In this document: positions 53,275-63,013 of the stretch, piece after piece
Numbering within the stretch: the stretch's first letter is position 1
Layout: every line of letters begins with the position of its first letter
DNA from: Sphingomonas sp.
Lineage (GTDB): Bacteria > Pseudomonadota > Alphaproteobacteria > Sphingomonadales > Sphingomonadaceae
Assembly (NCBI RefSeq): GCF_004799495.1
Contig: NZ_SSMY01000011.1
Coordinates: forward strand, 372,001-436,000
Reading direction: 5' to 3'
Length of the DNA: 64,000 bases
Notes under the pieces: generated by a model
What the model was told of the DNA's origin: nothing
The model's input: the letters and a program-made list of their open reading frames with translations, nothing else
The model's database searches: none
Made by a program: the position numbers and the translations under genes

Positions 53275-53501
53275 AGCCCCCGCTAATTTCTTGCCATTAG
53301 TTTTCCAACCCTACAAGCTAATAACCGCCCAATCCGGTGGAACGCCCCACCCTTCCCCCTCCCCCTTCCCCCTGCTATCGGCCCCCTCGACACTCGCATT
53401 CGCCCGTCCGGGCGCGCTCGCGCGAGGGGGGCGCCACGCCGTCACCCCCGCCTCCCCAGCCAGCGCCCCGGACCGGCCGCACATCTGGGGAAAGGACCCG
53501 C

Positions 53502-56195
53502 ATGACCGCCATCGGCCACGACACGCTCGGCACGCGCGACACGCTCACCGCCGGGGGCAAGAGCTACGATTATTTCAGCCTCGCCAAGGCGGCGGCGAAG
53601 CTCGGCGACGTGTCGCGGCTGCCCTTTTCGATGAAGGTGCTGCTCGAGAATTTGTTGCGGTTCGAGGACGGCAAGACCGTGACGGTCGAGGACGTGCAGG
53701 CGGTGATCGACTGGCAGAAGAACCCGCACGCGCCCGACCGCGAGATCCAGTATCGCCCGGCGCGCGTGCTGATGCAGGATTTCACCGGCGTGCCGTGCGT
53801 GGTCGACCTGGCGGCGATGCGCGACGCGATCACGAAGCTGGGCGGCGACGCGGCGAAGATCAATCCGCTGGTGCCCGTCCATCTGGTCATCGACCATAGC
53901 GTGATGGTCGACGAGTTCGGCACGCCCAAGGCGTTCGAGGACAACGTCGAGCTCGAATATGCGCGCAATTTCGAGCGCTACGAGTTCCTCAAATGGGGGT
54001 CGAAGGCGCTCGACAATTTCAGCGTGGTGCCGCCGGGGACGGGGATATGCCACCAGGTGAACCTCGAATATATCGGCCGGGCGGTGTGGTCGTCGGTCGA
54101 GAGCGGGGAGCATGCCGGGGGCGCGGGCGCGACGATCGCGTATCCCGATACGTTGGTGGGGACGGACAGCCACACGACGATGGTCAATGGCTTGGGCGTG
54201 CTCGGCTGGGGCGTCGGCGGGATCGAGGCGGAGGCGGCGATGCTGGGGCAGCCGGTGTCGATGCTGATTCCGGAGGTGGTCGGGTTCAAGCTGACCGGCG
54301 CGCTCAACGAAGGGATCACCGCGACCGACCTGGTGCTGACCGTGACGCAGATGCTGCGGCAGAAGGGCGTCGTTGGCCGTTTCGTGGAGTTCTATGGCCC
54401 CGGCCTCGATTCGATGACGCTCGCGGACCGCGCGACGATCGCCAACATGGCGCCCGAATATGGCGCGACGTGCGGGTTCTTCCCGGTCGACGACGCGACG
54501 CTCGATTACATGCGGCTGACCGGGCGGCCGGCGGAGACGATCGCGCTGACCGAGGCCTATGCCAAGGCGCAGGGGTTCTGGCGCGACGCGGCGGCACCCG
54601 ACCCGGTGTTCACCGACACGCTCGAGCTCGACATGGGCGATGTGGTCGCGAGTCTCGCTGGGCCGAAGCGGCCGCAGGATCGCGTGTCGCTCGGCAAGGT
54701 CGACGAGGTGTTCAATGGTGACCTGTCGAAGCTCTACATGAAGGATCGCCCGGCGCGCGTTGCTGTGGAGGGCCGCAGCCACGATATCGGCGACGGCGAC
54801 GTGGTGATCGCGGCGATCACGAGCTGTACCAACACTTCGAACCCGTCGGTGCTGGTCGCCGCGGGGCTGGTCGCGCGCAAGGCTCGCGAGAAGGGCCTCA
54901 AGCCCAAGCCGTGGGTCAAGACGAGCCTCGCGCCCGGATCGCAGGTGGTGACCGATTACCTGACCAAGGCCGGCCTTACCGCCGACCTCGACGCGATCGG
55001 GTTCAACTTGGTCGGCTATGGCTGCACGACGTGCATCGGCAACTCAGGGCCACTCGCGCCAGAGCTGTCGAGTGCGATCAACGAGAACGATCTGGTGGCG
55101 GCAAGCGTCCTCAGCGGAAACAGAAATTTTGAGGGGCGCGTGAGTCCCGACGTCCGTGCAAATTTCCTGGCCTCCCCCCCGCTCGTCGTCGCCTATGCGC
55201 TCAAGGGCACGGTGACCGAGGACATGGTCGAAACCCCGATCGGGCGAGGATCGGACGGCAACGACGTGTTCCTGAAGGACATCTGGCCCTCGAACCAGGA
55301 AGTCGCCGACACGATGGCCGCGAACATCGACCGCGATATGTTCGATAGCCGCTACGGCGCGGTCTATCAGGGCGATGAGAAGTGGCGCGCGATCGACGTG
55401 CTCGGATCGGACACCTACACTTGGCGCGCCGGGTCGACCTACATCCACAACCCGCCGTATTTCGAGGGGATGACGATGACCCCGGCGCCGGTCGCCGACA
55501 TCGTCGACGCGCGGCCGCTCGCGATTTTGGGCGACAGCATCACGACCGACCACATCTCGCCGGCCGGATCGATCAAGGCGGACAGCCCGGCGGGCACGTT
55601 CCTGCAGGAGCATCAGGTCAGCCGCGCCGACTTCAACTCCTACGGCGCGCGGCGCGGCAACGACGAGGTGATGGTGCGCGGCACCTTCGCCAATATCCGC
55701 ATCAGGAACGAGATGGTCCCGGGCGTGGAGGGCGGCATGTCGCGCTACAATGGCGAGACGATGCCGATCTACGATGTCGCGATGAAGTTCAAGGCCGAGG
55801 GCGTTCCGATGGTGATCGTCGCGGGCAAGGAATATGGCACGGGATCATCGCGCGACTGGGCGGCCAAGGGCACCAACCTGCTCGGCGTGCGTGCGGTGAT
55901 CACCGAGAGCTTCGAGCGAATCCACCGCTCCAACCTGGTCGGGATGGGCGTGCTCCCGCTGCAATTCGCAGAAGGGGTGACGCGCCAGACGCTCTGGCTG
56001 ACCGGCGACGAGACGTTCACGATCCGCAACGTCGCCGGGCTTCGCCCGCGCCAGGACGTCGAGGTCGAACTGACCCGCGCCGACGGCAGCAAGGAAACGT
56101 TCATCACGCGCTGCCGGATCGATACCGTCAACGAACTGGAATATTTCCTCAACGGCGGCATCCTGCAGTACGTGCTGCGGAAGCTGGCCGCGTAA
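53502..56195 (+). CDS. acnA: aconitate hydratase A
   Basis: Aconitase interconverts citrate and isocitrate in the TCA cycle using a 4Fe-4S cluster. The start is the ATG at 53502 ([20 protein letters not shown]) with an AAAGGA site; the open frame upstream is Pro/Arg-rich and not conserved. The cluster cysteines are in [12 protein letters not shown] near residue 441 and in [12 protein letters not shown] near residues 507-510. The family C-terminal motif '[20 protein letters not shown]' is present. Length is 897 residues, normal for AcnA. Confidence 0.97.
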   Translation: MTAIGHDTLGTRDTLTAGGKSYDYFSLAKAAAKLGDVSRLPFSMKVLLENLLRFEDGKTVTVEDVQAVIDWQKNPHAPDREIQYRPARVLMQDFTGVPCVVDLAAMRDAITKLGGDAAKINPLVPVHLVIDHSVMVDEFGTPKAFEDNVELEYARNFERYEFLKWGSKALDNFSVVPPGTGICHQVNLEYIGRAVWSSVESGEHAGGAGATIAYPDTLVGTDSHTTMVNGLGVLGWGVGGIEAEAAMLGQPVSMLIPEVVGFKLTGALNEGITATDLVLTVTQMLRQKGVVGRFVEFYGPGLDSMTLADRATIANMAPEYGATCGFFPVDDATLDYMRLTGRPAETIALTEAYAKAQGFWRDAAAPDPVFTDTLELDMGDVVASLAGPKRPQDRVSLGKVDEVFNGDLSKLYMKDRPARVAVEGRSHDIGDGDVVIAAITSCTNTSNPSVLVAAGLVARKAREKGLKPKPWVKTSLAPGSQVVTDYLTKAGLTADLDAIGFNLVGYGCTTCIGNSGPLAPELSSAINENDLVAASVLSGNRNFEGRVSPDVRANFLASPPLVVAYALKGTVTEDMVETPIGRGSDGNDVFLKDIWPSNQEVADTMAANIDRDMFDSRYGAVYQGDEKWRAIDVLGSDTYTWRAGSTYIHNPPYFEGMTMTPAPVADIVDARPLAILGDSITTDHISPAGSIKADSPAGTFLQEHQVSRADFNSYGARRGNDEVMVRGTFANIRIRNEMVPGVEGGMSRYNGETMPIYDVAMKFKAEGVPMVIVAGKEYGTGSSRDWAAKGTNLLGVRAVITESFERIHRSNLVGMGVLPLQFAEGVTRQTLWLTGDETFTIRNVAGLRPRQDVEVELTRADGSKETFITRCRIDTVNELEYFLNGGILQYVLRKLAA

Positions 56196-56201
56196 TTCCT
56201 T

Positions 56202-56330
56202 CTCCCTTTGGGAGAGGGATGGAGGAGCCGAAGGCGACGGAAGGGTGAGGGCAGGGCCGAAAGCCGTTCGACCCTGCCCTCACCCCGCGTCGCTTCGCGG
56301 CTTGCCCCTCCCCCACGGGGAGAGGGGTGA
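56202..56330. repeat. REP-like element, same plan as the one inside pdhC
   Basis: It fills the gap between convergent stops: hairpin CTCCC..GGGAG (56202-56214), a long 14-bp perfect stem GGGTGAGGGCAGGG/CCCTGCCCTCACCC (56243-56256, 56272-56285), and the end hairpin CCCCTCCCCCACGGGGAGAGGGG (56305-56327, given by position). The central stem shares GGTGAGGGC with the element in pdhC. Confidence 0.8.
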
Positions 56331-58007
56331 TTAGCCCGCCGCCCGCTCGCCTTGGTCGCCGCGCGACCACCCCACGAACGCATCCTCATCCATCGGCGCG
56401 GCGACGGCATAGCCCTGCGCCACGTCGCAGCCGATCACCTTGAGCATGTCGACCTGGTCGGCCAGTTCGATCCCCTCGGCCACGGACTCGCAGCCCAGGC
56501 CGTGGATCAGCCCGACCACCGACTGCGCGATCTGGCGCGCCTCGGCATCGGTGGTGATATGCTCGATCAGGCTGCGGTCGAGCTTGACCCGATCGATCGG
56601 CAGCTGGCGCAGCCGCGACACGTTCGAATGGCCGGTGCCGTAATCGTCGATCGCGATCGTCGCGCCATCGGCGCGCAGCGCAGCGATCGCCTCGATCACG
56701 TCGGCGCTGCAATGCATCGCCAGCGTCTCGGTGATCTCGAGTTCGAGCAGCCGCGCCGGGGCGTTCGCAGCGAGCATCGCGTCGCGCAGGCGGCGGAAGA
56801 ACAGCGCATGGTCGAGCTGGCGCTGGCTGATGTTGATCGCGAGGCGCTGTTCGATCCCCGCATCGGCCCAGCGGCGGATCGTCGCCGCGACTTCGCCGAT
56901 CACCCAGTCGCCGATTTCGACGATCAGCCCGGTATCCTCGGCGCATTGCAGGAAGCTGGCGGGGAGCTTGATCCCGTCCGACGGGTGGCGCCAGCGCAGC
57001 AGCGCTTCCGCCGCGACGATGCGGCCGTCGCGCAGCGACACTTGCGGCTGATAGACCAATGCGAACTGCCCGCGCTCGATCGCGCTGCGCAGGTCGACTT
57101 CGAGCTTGGCGCGGTCGGCGAGTTGCGTGGCGAGCGCGTCGGAGAAATGCTCGGCACGGCCACGCCCGTTCGCCTTGGCGTGGTACATCGCGGCATCCGC
57201 CGCGCCCATCAGGTCGTGAAGCGTGGTGCCGTGCGCCGGGCGCATCGCGATGCCGATCGACGCGCCAACCTCGACCTCGGTGCCCGCCAGATCGAACGGC
57301 TCGGTCAGCGCGTAGAGCACGCCGCGCCCGATCCGCGCGGCCTCGTTCGCATCGCGCAATTTGGGGAACAGCATGGTGAACTCGTCGCCCGCGAGCCGCC
57401 CGATCAGCGGCTTGGCGGTGCCGTTCGACGCGGCGACGCTGTCGGCCACGGCGCGCAGCCGGTTGGCGACCATCCCGAGCAGGATATCGCCGCAGGCATG
57501 CCCCATCGTGTCGTTGACCGCCTTGAAACGGTCGAGGTCGATGAACAGCAAGGCGGCGACGTCGCCCTCCGGCATCTCGGCGAGCTGGCGTTCGGCGGCG
57601 CGGCGGAAGTGCGTGCGGTTCGGGAGTGAGGTTACGGGGTCGTACATCGCGAGGCGCTGGACGCTGTCGAGGTTGGCGGCGACTTGCTGGAACAAGGTGC
57701 CCATCGCGCTCGACAGATGCGGGACGACATGGTCGATTTCGTCGGGGATCGGGCTGTCGAGATCGCCGCTCGCCGCCTCGACGATGCGGCCGATCGCGGC
57801 GTCGAGCGCACTCGCGGTGGTGCCGATCGCGCGCTCCGCCGCGGCCCAGGAAAAGACCGCGCAGACCAGCGCCGGGATGAGCGCACGCGCGAGGTTGTCG
57901 AGGCTGATCGAGCCGTGCGACGTCGCGAGCACGGCCAGGATGAACACCACCGCACCGGCGCACAGCGCGAAGGTAATCGCGCGGCCTTTCAGCGATGCCG
58001 ATTCCAT
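56331..58007 (-). CDS. membrane GGDEF-EAL protein (c-di-GMP turnover)
   Basis: The product should make or break the second messenger c-di-GMP. The start is the ATG at 58007 (MESASLKGRAITFALCAGAV). Two hydrophobic segments are near residues 10-30 and 40-60. The GGDEF domain (about 120-285) has the variant AGDEF (RLAGDEFTMLF), which can still be active. The EAL domain (about 305-550) has AAEALLRWRHP and 'IAIDDYGTGHSNVSRL'. No sensor domain is seen, only a short HAMP-like linker. The 558-residue length is typical. Confidence 0.95.
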   Translation of the reverse strand: MESASLKGRAITFALCAGAVVFILAVLATSHGSISLDNLARALIPALVCAVFSWAAAERAIGTTASALDAAIGRIVEAASGDLDSPIPDEIDHVVPHLSSAMGTLFQQVAANLDSVQRLAMYDPVTSLPNRTHFRRAAERQLAEMPEGDVAALLFIDLDRFKAVNDTMGHACGDILLGMVANRLRAVADSVAASNGTAKPLIGRLAGDEFTMLFPKLRDANEAARIGRGVLYALTEPFDLAGTEVEVGASIGIAMRPAHGTTLHDLMGAADAAMYHAKANGRGRAEHFSDALATQLADRAKLEVDLRSAIERGQFALVYQPQVSLRDGRIVAAEALLRWRHPSDGIKLPASFLQCAEDTGLIVEIGDWVIGEVAATIRRWADAGIEQRLAINISQRQLDHALFFRRLRDAMLAANAPARLLELEITETLAMHCSADVIEAIAALRADGATIAIDDYGTGHSNVSRLRQLPIDRVKLDRSLIEHITTDAEARQIAQSVVGLIHGLGCESVAEGIELADQVDMLKVIGCDVAQGYAVAAPMDEDAFVGWSRGDQGERAAG

Positions 58008-58075
58008 GGTGCCTAAAACAACCCCGCCCACCCGCGCGAATGCACGCGATTGCGGCGGATATTGCCGGGAAAGGG

Positions 58076-58621
58076 TTAAGATTTCGGTCCGCTGCGGGCG
58101 CGTCGCAGGATGATGTAGAGCGCGCCCGCCCCGCCATGGCGCGGGCTCGCGCCGCGCACCGCGGCGATCGCGCCGGCATGGCGCGAAGCATGCAGCCAGT
58201 CACCCACCGCCGCGCGGATCGCGCCGCGCGCGTGCGGGCGCTCGCTGTCGCGGCGCGGTGGCTTGCCCGTGATCAACAGGATCACCCGGTCGCCACGCAG
58301 CCGCGACCGTTCGAGCGCTTGGTCGAGCATCGTGTACGCGGACGTCAGCGTGTGGCCGTGCAGATCGACCGTCGCGTCGGGCTCGACGCTCCCGCGCATG
58401 AGCTTGCGGTCCCAGCTCGCGTCGAGCGTGGTGCCGGGTGCTTGCAGCTTGACGGGCGGTGGCGTCGGCACGGCTGTGCGCGGTGCGGCGGCCCCGGCGT
58501 GCTTAGCGTGTGATGCGGGCGCTGCGGCGATCGCCGCGCGCGGCGCTGGTGGCAACGGCGTCACCGTCGCCATCACACGCGCCCACAGCGCCGCTTCGTC
58601 AGGGCTGAGACGTCGTGCCAC
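58076..58621 (-). CDS. Smr-domain protein
   Basis: Smr domains cut or bind nucleic acids. The start is a GTG (58621) inside the mltA end (23-base overlap). The C-terminal Smr domain has the motifs DLHGHTLTSAYTMLDQAL near residue 85, LLITGKPPRR near residue 115 and 'GGAGALYIILRR' near residue 164. The N-terminal half is Pro/Ala-rich. It lies between mltA and the GGDEF-EAL gene. Confidence 0.9.
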   Translation of the reverse strand: MARRLSPDEAALWARVMATVTPLPPAPRAAIAAAPASHAKHAGAAAPRTAVPTPPPVKLQAPGTTLDASWDRKLMRGSVEPDATVDLHGHTLTSAYTMLDQALERSRLRGDRVILLITGKPPRRDSERPHARGAIRAAVGDWLHASRHAGAIAAVRGASPRHGGAGALYIILRRARSGPKS

Positions 58622-59846
58622 TCTGCAACCGCACCAAGGTGCCGATCGGCAACAGCAGGAACGCCGTGCCGCGCGCCGACATGCCGCCGGCGATCGCCTC
58701 GGCCTCGCGCCCGCTGCCCCAGAAGGTGTCGACCCGATTGCTGCCCTTGATCGCGCCGCCGGTGTCCTGCGCGACCCACAGCCCGGTCGCGTCGACGCGG
58801 TCCATCGACAGGAAGATCGGCGCGCCGAGCGGCACGAACTTGACGTCCGCCGCGACGGTCACCCCGCCGGTGACGGGCAGGCCCAGCGCGCCGAGCGGCG
58901 GTCCATTGAGGATGCGGAAGAACACGTAGGACTTGTTTTCGCGCATGATCTCGCGGCCCTGGTCGGGGTTGGCGCGGAGGTACGCGACGATGTCCTGCAT
59001 CGAGGCGTGGCCCGGCTGGAGCAGCCCGCGATCCTTCATCAGCTTGCCGATGCCGGTGTAATCGCGGCCGTTCTGGCTATCGTAGCCGATGCGGAAGCTC
59101 GACCCGTCGGGCTGGCGCACGTCGCCCGATCCCTGAACTTGCAGGAAGAACAGCGCGGCCGGATCCGCCGCCCAGCCGATGATGGGCGCGGCGGTCATCG
59201 CCCCGCTCTCGATCTCGGTGCGGTCGTAATAGGGCACGAAATTCTTGCCGTCGACGCGGCCGCGGATCGACTTGCCCCTGAGCGTGTCGGAGAATTTGCC
59301 GAGATCGACATCGATCAGGTCGCTCGGGCGGCCGTAGATCGGCACGTCGTAGCCCGCGCGTTTCTCGCGCGAGCCCTGGATTTCGGGGATGTAGTAACCC
59401 GTCGCGAACGCCTTGCCGTCGCCGACCTGGACGGTTTCGAAATTGGCCGCGAAGAAATCCGCCGCGTCGCTATCGCGCGTTGTTTGCGCGGCGGTGCAGG
59501 CGGGCTGCCAGTCGGTGCCGCGCGTGAGGCCCGATTGATCGGTGCGGCGCATCAGTTCGCGGCAACTCGCGCGGAACGCGGCGAGCGCCTTGGCGGCGCG
59601 ACCAGGGTCGATCCCGAGCGACGCGACCGGCGGCCCCGCGACCAGCCCTGCCCCCGCGGCGTTCGCGCCGGCGGGTACCGCGACCGAATTAACGATCGGC
59701 GGCAAGGGCGTGGCGGCGGTCGGCTGGCGCACCGGCGCGGGCGGGCGCGTCGCGGGGCGTGCGGAGGGACCGGACGGCGGCACGATGCGGGCACCGCACG
59801 CGGACAAGGCGACGGCCACGATAATGACGAAGCTTTTATTCGGCAC
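58599..59846 (-). CDS. mltA: membrane-bound lytic murein transglycosylase A
   Basis: MltA cleaves peptidoglycan and leaves anhydro ends. The start was set at a GTG (59846, MPNKSFVIIVAVALSAC) with AGGGTGG; an ATG at 59867 lies inside a neighbouring palindromic repeat. A lipobox Cys is at position 17. The MltA domain has 'YYIPEIQGSREKRAGYDVPI', and the 3D domain ends with 'LWVAQDTGGAIKGSNRVDTF', where the three Asp residues of the family are found (D in AQDTGGAI, NRVD). Length is 415 residues. Confidence 0.92.
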   Translation of the reverse strand: MPNKSFVIIVAVALSACGARIVPPSGPSARPATRPPAPVRQPTAATPLPPIVNSVAVPAGANAAGAGLVAGPPVASLGIDPGRAAKALAAFRASCRELMRRTDQSGLTRGTDWQPACTAAQTTRDSDAADFFAANFETVQVGDGKAFATGYYIPEIQGSREKRAGYDVPIYGRPSDLIDVDLGKFSDTLRGKSIRGRVDGKNFVPYYDRTEIESGAMTAAPIIGWAADPAALFFLQVQGSGDVRQPDGSSFRIGYDSQNGRDYTGIGKLMKDRGLLQPGHASMQDIVAYLRANPDQGREIMRENKSYVFFRILNGPPLGALGLPVTGGVTVAADVKFVPLGAPIFLSMDRVDATGLWVAQDTGGAIKGSNRVDTFWGSGREAEAIAGGMSARGTAFLLLPIGTLVRLQSGTTSQP

Positions 59847-59861
59847 GCCCACCCTACTCCC

Positions 59862-59958
59862 CGTCATGCTGAACTCGTTTCAGCATCTATGCACGCCACT
59901 GGCGGCGAGCTACCGGCTAATGACGGGACATGGACCGTGAAACAAGTTCAGGGTGACG
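59862..59958. repeat. CGTCA-CTGAACT-GTTTCA inverted repeat
   Basis: The arms CGTCATGCTGAACTCGTTTCA (59862-59882; by position) and its near reverse complement (59938-59958) match with three mismatches and enclose about 55 bases. It covers the upstream ATG of mltA and abuts the next repeat (59968). Confidence 0.65.
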
Positions 59959-59967
59959 ATGGGCGCG

Positions 59968-60054
59968 GACGCGGAAGTAAATTCCGCGTCGTCGGTCCTC
60001 GCTACGCGAGGCCGGCCGGCTCGGCGCTTTTTTGCGATTTAGCTACGCTAAATC
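59968..60054. repeat. three-hairpin element, copy 2
   Basis: Stems GACGCGGAA/TTCCGCGTC (59968-59976, 59982-59990), CCTCG/CGAGG (near 59997-60011) and GATTTAGC/GCTAAATC (60036-60043, 60047-60054) lie in the reverse order of copy 1 (50837-50926). It ends just before the Tim44-like gene stop at 60062. Confidence 0.75.
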
Positions 60055-60061
60055 CCGGCGC

Positions 60062-60709
60062 CTACGCTTCATCCGTATCCGCAAGCTTCCAATGACCGTC
60101 GCCGCTCTTGAGCATGCGCGAGAAAGTCCAGACGTCGTGCGTCACCACCGCGTCGCTGGTCGAGCCCGCGATCAGCGTGCCTTCGCGGTCGCGCGTGATC
60201 GCGGCGATGTCGGCATCGAACGCGACGGTGATGCGCACCATCCGCCCGGCGACCGTCGCTTCGGTAATCAACGCGCGCTCGATCGACACCAGGCGGTTGT
60301 CGAGCACATGGCCCGCCTCGCCGCGCGCCTTGATCGCTTCGGCGAAGGCGTCGCGGACATGGTCCTCGGCCAGCCAGTCGAGCGTTTCCTCGTCGCCCCT
60401 CCAGAATGCTTCGAGAATCATGCGATAGGCGTTCTTCGCACCGTCGAGGAACCCGGCGACGTCGAAGCTCGGGTCGGCGGCGATCAGCGCGCGTAAGCCG
60501 CTTTGCGCGCGTGCCTCGATCGCGCTCGGCCCATGGTCGCGCGCTTCGGGCGCGGATTCCACCACGCGCGGGATCGTCAGCGGCGCGGTCGCGCGGTCCT
60601 CCACGGGCCTGAAGACCTGTTCGTGACCGGTGCGCTTGCCCAGCACCGCGTACAGCCGCAGCCCCAAAAACACGGCGACCATCGCGAGGATGACGATATA
60701 AACGAGCAC
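60062..60709 (-). CDS. Tim44-like domain membrane protein
   Basis: Bacterial Tim44-like (TimA-type) proteins have a C-terminal domain related to the mitochondrial import motor, but their job is unknown. The start was set at a GTG (60709, MLVYIVILAMVAVFLGLRLY) with a GGTGGAG site; the longer reading is less likely. One N-terminal membrane helix is followed by 'AVLGKRTGHEQVFRP' and the Tim44-like domain (about 75-215) with 'FLDGAKNAYRMILEAFWRGDE'. Its 215-residue length is typical. It is divergent from secB. Confidence 0.88.
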   Translation of the reverse strand: MLVYIVILAMVAVFLGLRLYAVLGKRTGHEQVFRPVEDRATAPLTIPRVVESAPEARDHGPSAIEARAQSGLRALIAADPSFDVAGFLDGAKNAYRMILEAFWRGDEETLDWLAEDHVRDAFAEAIKARGEAGHVLDNRLVSIERALITEATVAGRMVRITVAFDADIAAITRDREGTLIAGSTSDAVVTHDVWTFSRMLKSGDGHWKLADTDEA

Positions 60710-60887
60710 TGGAACTCCACCTTGACCGGGTGCCAACATAGGCACAAGAAACGCGCGATTCAAATGCTCGGGTCCATGCCCCGGCGTTGAACTCGCGATG
60801 CGCCCCTGCTAGGCGGCGCGCACCACGCGATCCCGCCCGCCGCGCGGCCGCGATTTCTTCATTCGATACAGGGAAGTATTAAACAAA

Positions 60888-61409
60888 ATGGACGATCAGG
60901 ACACCGCCGCCCCGGCCGACGCCGGCACCGAGCCCACGCTGGCCAACGGCGCCGACAACCTGCCGGCGATCGGCATGATCTCGCAGTACGTGAAGGACCT
61001 GTCGTTCGAGAGCCCGAGCGCGCCGGCGATCTTTCAGGCGCAGGTCCAGCCCAATATCGAGGTCGAATTCGGCATCGGCACCAACCAGGTCGGCGACGAA
61101 GTCCATGAGGTCACGCTCAAGATCGAGATTCGCGCCAAGACCGACGAGATGACCGCGTTCATCGTCGACCTGACCTATGCCGGGCTGTTCGGCGTGCGCA
61201 ACGTGCCCGAGGCCGAGCTCCAGCCGTTCATGCTCGGCGAAGCGCCGCGCTTGCTGTTCCCGTTCGCGCGTCGTGTGGTCGCCGATGCCGTGCGCGACGG
61301 TGGTTTCCCGCCGCTGATGCTCGACCCGATCGATTTCGGCTCGCTCTACCTGCAGCAGCTCCAGGCGAAGGAAGCGGCCGAGGCCGAGGGCGCCGCCGGC
61401 AACGCCTGA
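60888..61409 (+). CDS. secB: protein-export chaperone SecB
   Basis: SecB keeps precursors unfolded and hands them to SecA. The 173-residue product has the family core 'PAIGMISQYVKDLSFESPSA', 'QPNIEVEFGIG' and 'GEAPRLLFPFARRVVADAVR'. The start ATG at 60888 has a weak site. The N- and C-termini are longer, Asp/Ala-rich, as in other alphaproteobacteria. It leads the secB-murJ-trpS run. Confidence 0.96.
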   Translation: MDDQDTAAPADAGTEPTLANGADNLPAIGMISQYVKDLSFESPSAPAIFQAQVQPNIEVEFGIGTNQVGDEVHEVTLKIEIRAKTDEMTAFIVDLTYAGLFGVRNVPEAELQPFMLGEAPRLLFPFARRVVADAVRDGGFPPLMLDPIDFGSLYLQQLQAKEAAEAEGAAGNA

Positions 61410-61433
61410 CGGCAGACCGGCGGGGGCTAGACC

Positions 61434-62999
61434 ATGAACCTGACCAAAGCGCTGGGATCGGTCGGCGGGCTGACGCTCGCCAGCCGCGTCCTGGGGCTGG
61501 TGCGCGATTCGCTGTTCGTGCGGTTCGTCGGCGCGGGGTTCGCGTCGGACGCCTTCCTGCTCGCCTTCCGCCTGCCCAACATGTTCCGCGCTTTGTTCGC
61601 CGAAGGCGCGTTCGCCTCCGCCTTCATCCCGATGTTCAACAAGAAGGTCGCGGACAAGGAAGGCCCCGGGCTGCCCGCGGGCATCGCGTTCGCGCGCGAC
61701 GCGCTGTCGGTGCTGTTCCCCGTGCTGATCGCGATGACCGTGTTGGTCGAGCTCGCGGCGTACCCGGTCGCGTGGGTGTTGTGGGGCAGCACGCGCGGCG
61801 TGACCGACGCGCAATTCGCCTATGTCGTCGAACTGTGCCGGCTGACCTTCCCGTATCTGATGCTGATCAGCCTGGTTTCGCTGCTCGGCGGGATCCTCAA
61901 TTCGCTGCACAAATTCTGGGTGAACGCCGCGGCGCCGATCCTGCTCAACCTGACGCTGATCGTCGCGCTGCTCGTGTTCCACACAAACCCGCTCGGAACG
62001 TCGCGCAACCAGGCGATCGCGGTGTCGGTGTCGGGCGTGCTGCAGCTCGCCTGGCTGTGGTGGGCATGCCACCGCGCCGGGGTGCGGCTGTTCCCCGGGC
62101 GGCCGCGGATGAACGCCGACGTGAAGCGCTTCCTGAGCCTGCTGTGGCCCGCCGCCGCCGGGACCAGCGCGGTGCAGATCAACCTCGTCGTGTCGAGCGC
62201 GCTCGCGCGCAGCCTGCTCGCGGCGGGGTCGGTCACGTACATCTACACCGCCGACCGCGTGAACCAATTGCCGCTCGGGCTGATCGGGATCGGGCTCGGT
62301 ACCGTACTGCTCCCGCTGATCTCGCGCCAGCTCGGCGAGGGCGACGACGCGGGCGCGATGACCACGCAGAACCGCGGGATGGAACTGGCGTTGCTGCTCA
62401 CCCTCCCCGCCACCGTCGCGCTGGTGGTGTGCGGCGCGCCGATCGTCGCCGCCCTGTTCGAACACGGCAAGTTCGGGGCGGCGGATACCGCGCTCACCGC
62501 GCAGGCGCTCGCCGCTTTCTCGGTCGGATTGCCGAGCTACATTCTGGTCAAGGTGCTGACCCCCGGCTTCTACGCGCGCGCCGACACCAAGACACCGGTG
62601 CGATATGCGACGATGTCGATGGTCGTGAACCTGCTGCTCAACCTCGCGCTGATCGTCCCGCTCAAGCACATGGGCCCGCCACTTGCGACCGCGCTTGCCT
62701 CGAGCCTCAACGTGTTCCTGCTCTACCGCACGCTGCGCATACGCGGCCATTTCGAGCCCGACCAGCGCCTGCGCCGCCGCGCGTGGCGGCTCGCGCTGGC
62801 GGCGGTCGCGATGGGCGTGGTGCTGTGGCTGCTGCAAGGGTGGCTGATGCCGTACACGCACGGCGACTGGCTGGCGCGCACCGCGGCGATGACCGTGCTG
62901 GTCGCGGCGGGCGGGCTGGTCTATGCGGTCGCGACCTTCGTGCTCGGCGCGTTCAGCCGCGACGATCTGGCCTTCCTCCGGCGCAAGCGCGCCCGCTGA
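61434..62999 (+). CDS. murJ: lipid II flippase MurJ
   Basis: MurJ flips the peptidoglycan precursor lipid II across the inner membrane. The 521-residue product has about 14 hydrophobic segments and the family marks 'RVLGLVRDSLFVRFVGAG', 'AFRLPNMFRALFAEGAFASA' and 'LARSLLAAGSVTYIYTADRV'. The conserved Arg/Asp residues of the cavity (VRD, RLPN) are present. It lies 24 bases after secB and 14 bases before trpS. Confidence 0.97.
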   Translation: MNLTKALGSVGGLTLASRVLGLVRDSLFVRFVGAGFASDAFLLAFRLPNMFRALFAEGAFASAFIPMFNKKVADKEGPGLPAGIAFARDALSVLFPVLIAMTVLVELAAYPVAWVLWGSTRGVTDAQFAYVVELCRLTFPYLMLISLVSLLGGILNSLHKFWVNAAAPILLNLTLIVALLVFHTNPLGTSRNQAIAVSVSGVLQLAWLWWACHRAGVRLFPGRPRMNADVKRFLSLLWPAAAGTSAVQINLVVSSALARSLLAAGSVTYIYTADRVNQLPLGLIGIGLGTVLLPLISRQLGEGDDAGAMTTQNRGMELALLLTLPATVALVVCGAPIVAALFEHGKFGAADTALTAQALAAFSVGLPSYILVKVLTPGFYARADTKTPVRYATMSMVVNLLLNLALIVPLKHMGPPLATALASSLNVFLLYRTLRIRGHFEPDQRLRRRAWRLALAAVAMGVVLWLLQGWLMPYTHGDWLARTAAMTVLVAAGGLVYAVATFVLGAFSRDDLAFLRRKRAR

Positions 63000-63013
63000 C
63001 CCGAGAGATCTGA

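Noticed and set aside
53337..53501. Longer N-terminus for acnA
   Set aside because: The extra 55 residues are Pro/Arg-rich and not like aconitases; a good ribosome binding site precedes the ATG at 53502.
60879..62861. A 660-codon minus-strand frame opposite secB and murJ
   Set aside because: Composition of Gln/Arg/His repeats typical of antisense of GC-rich genes; overlaps two certain genes.
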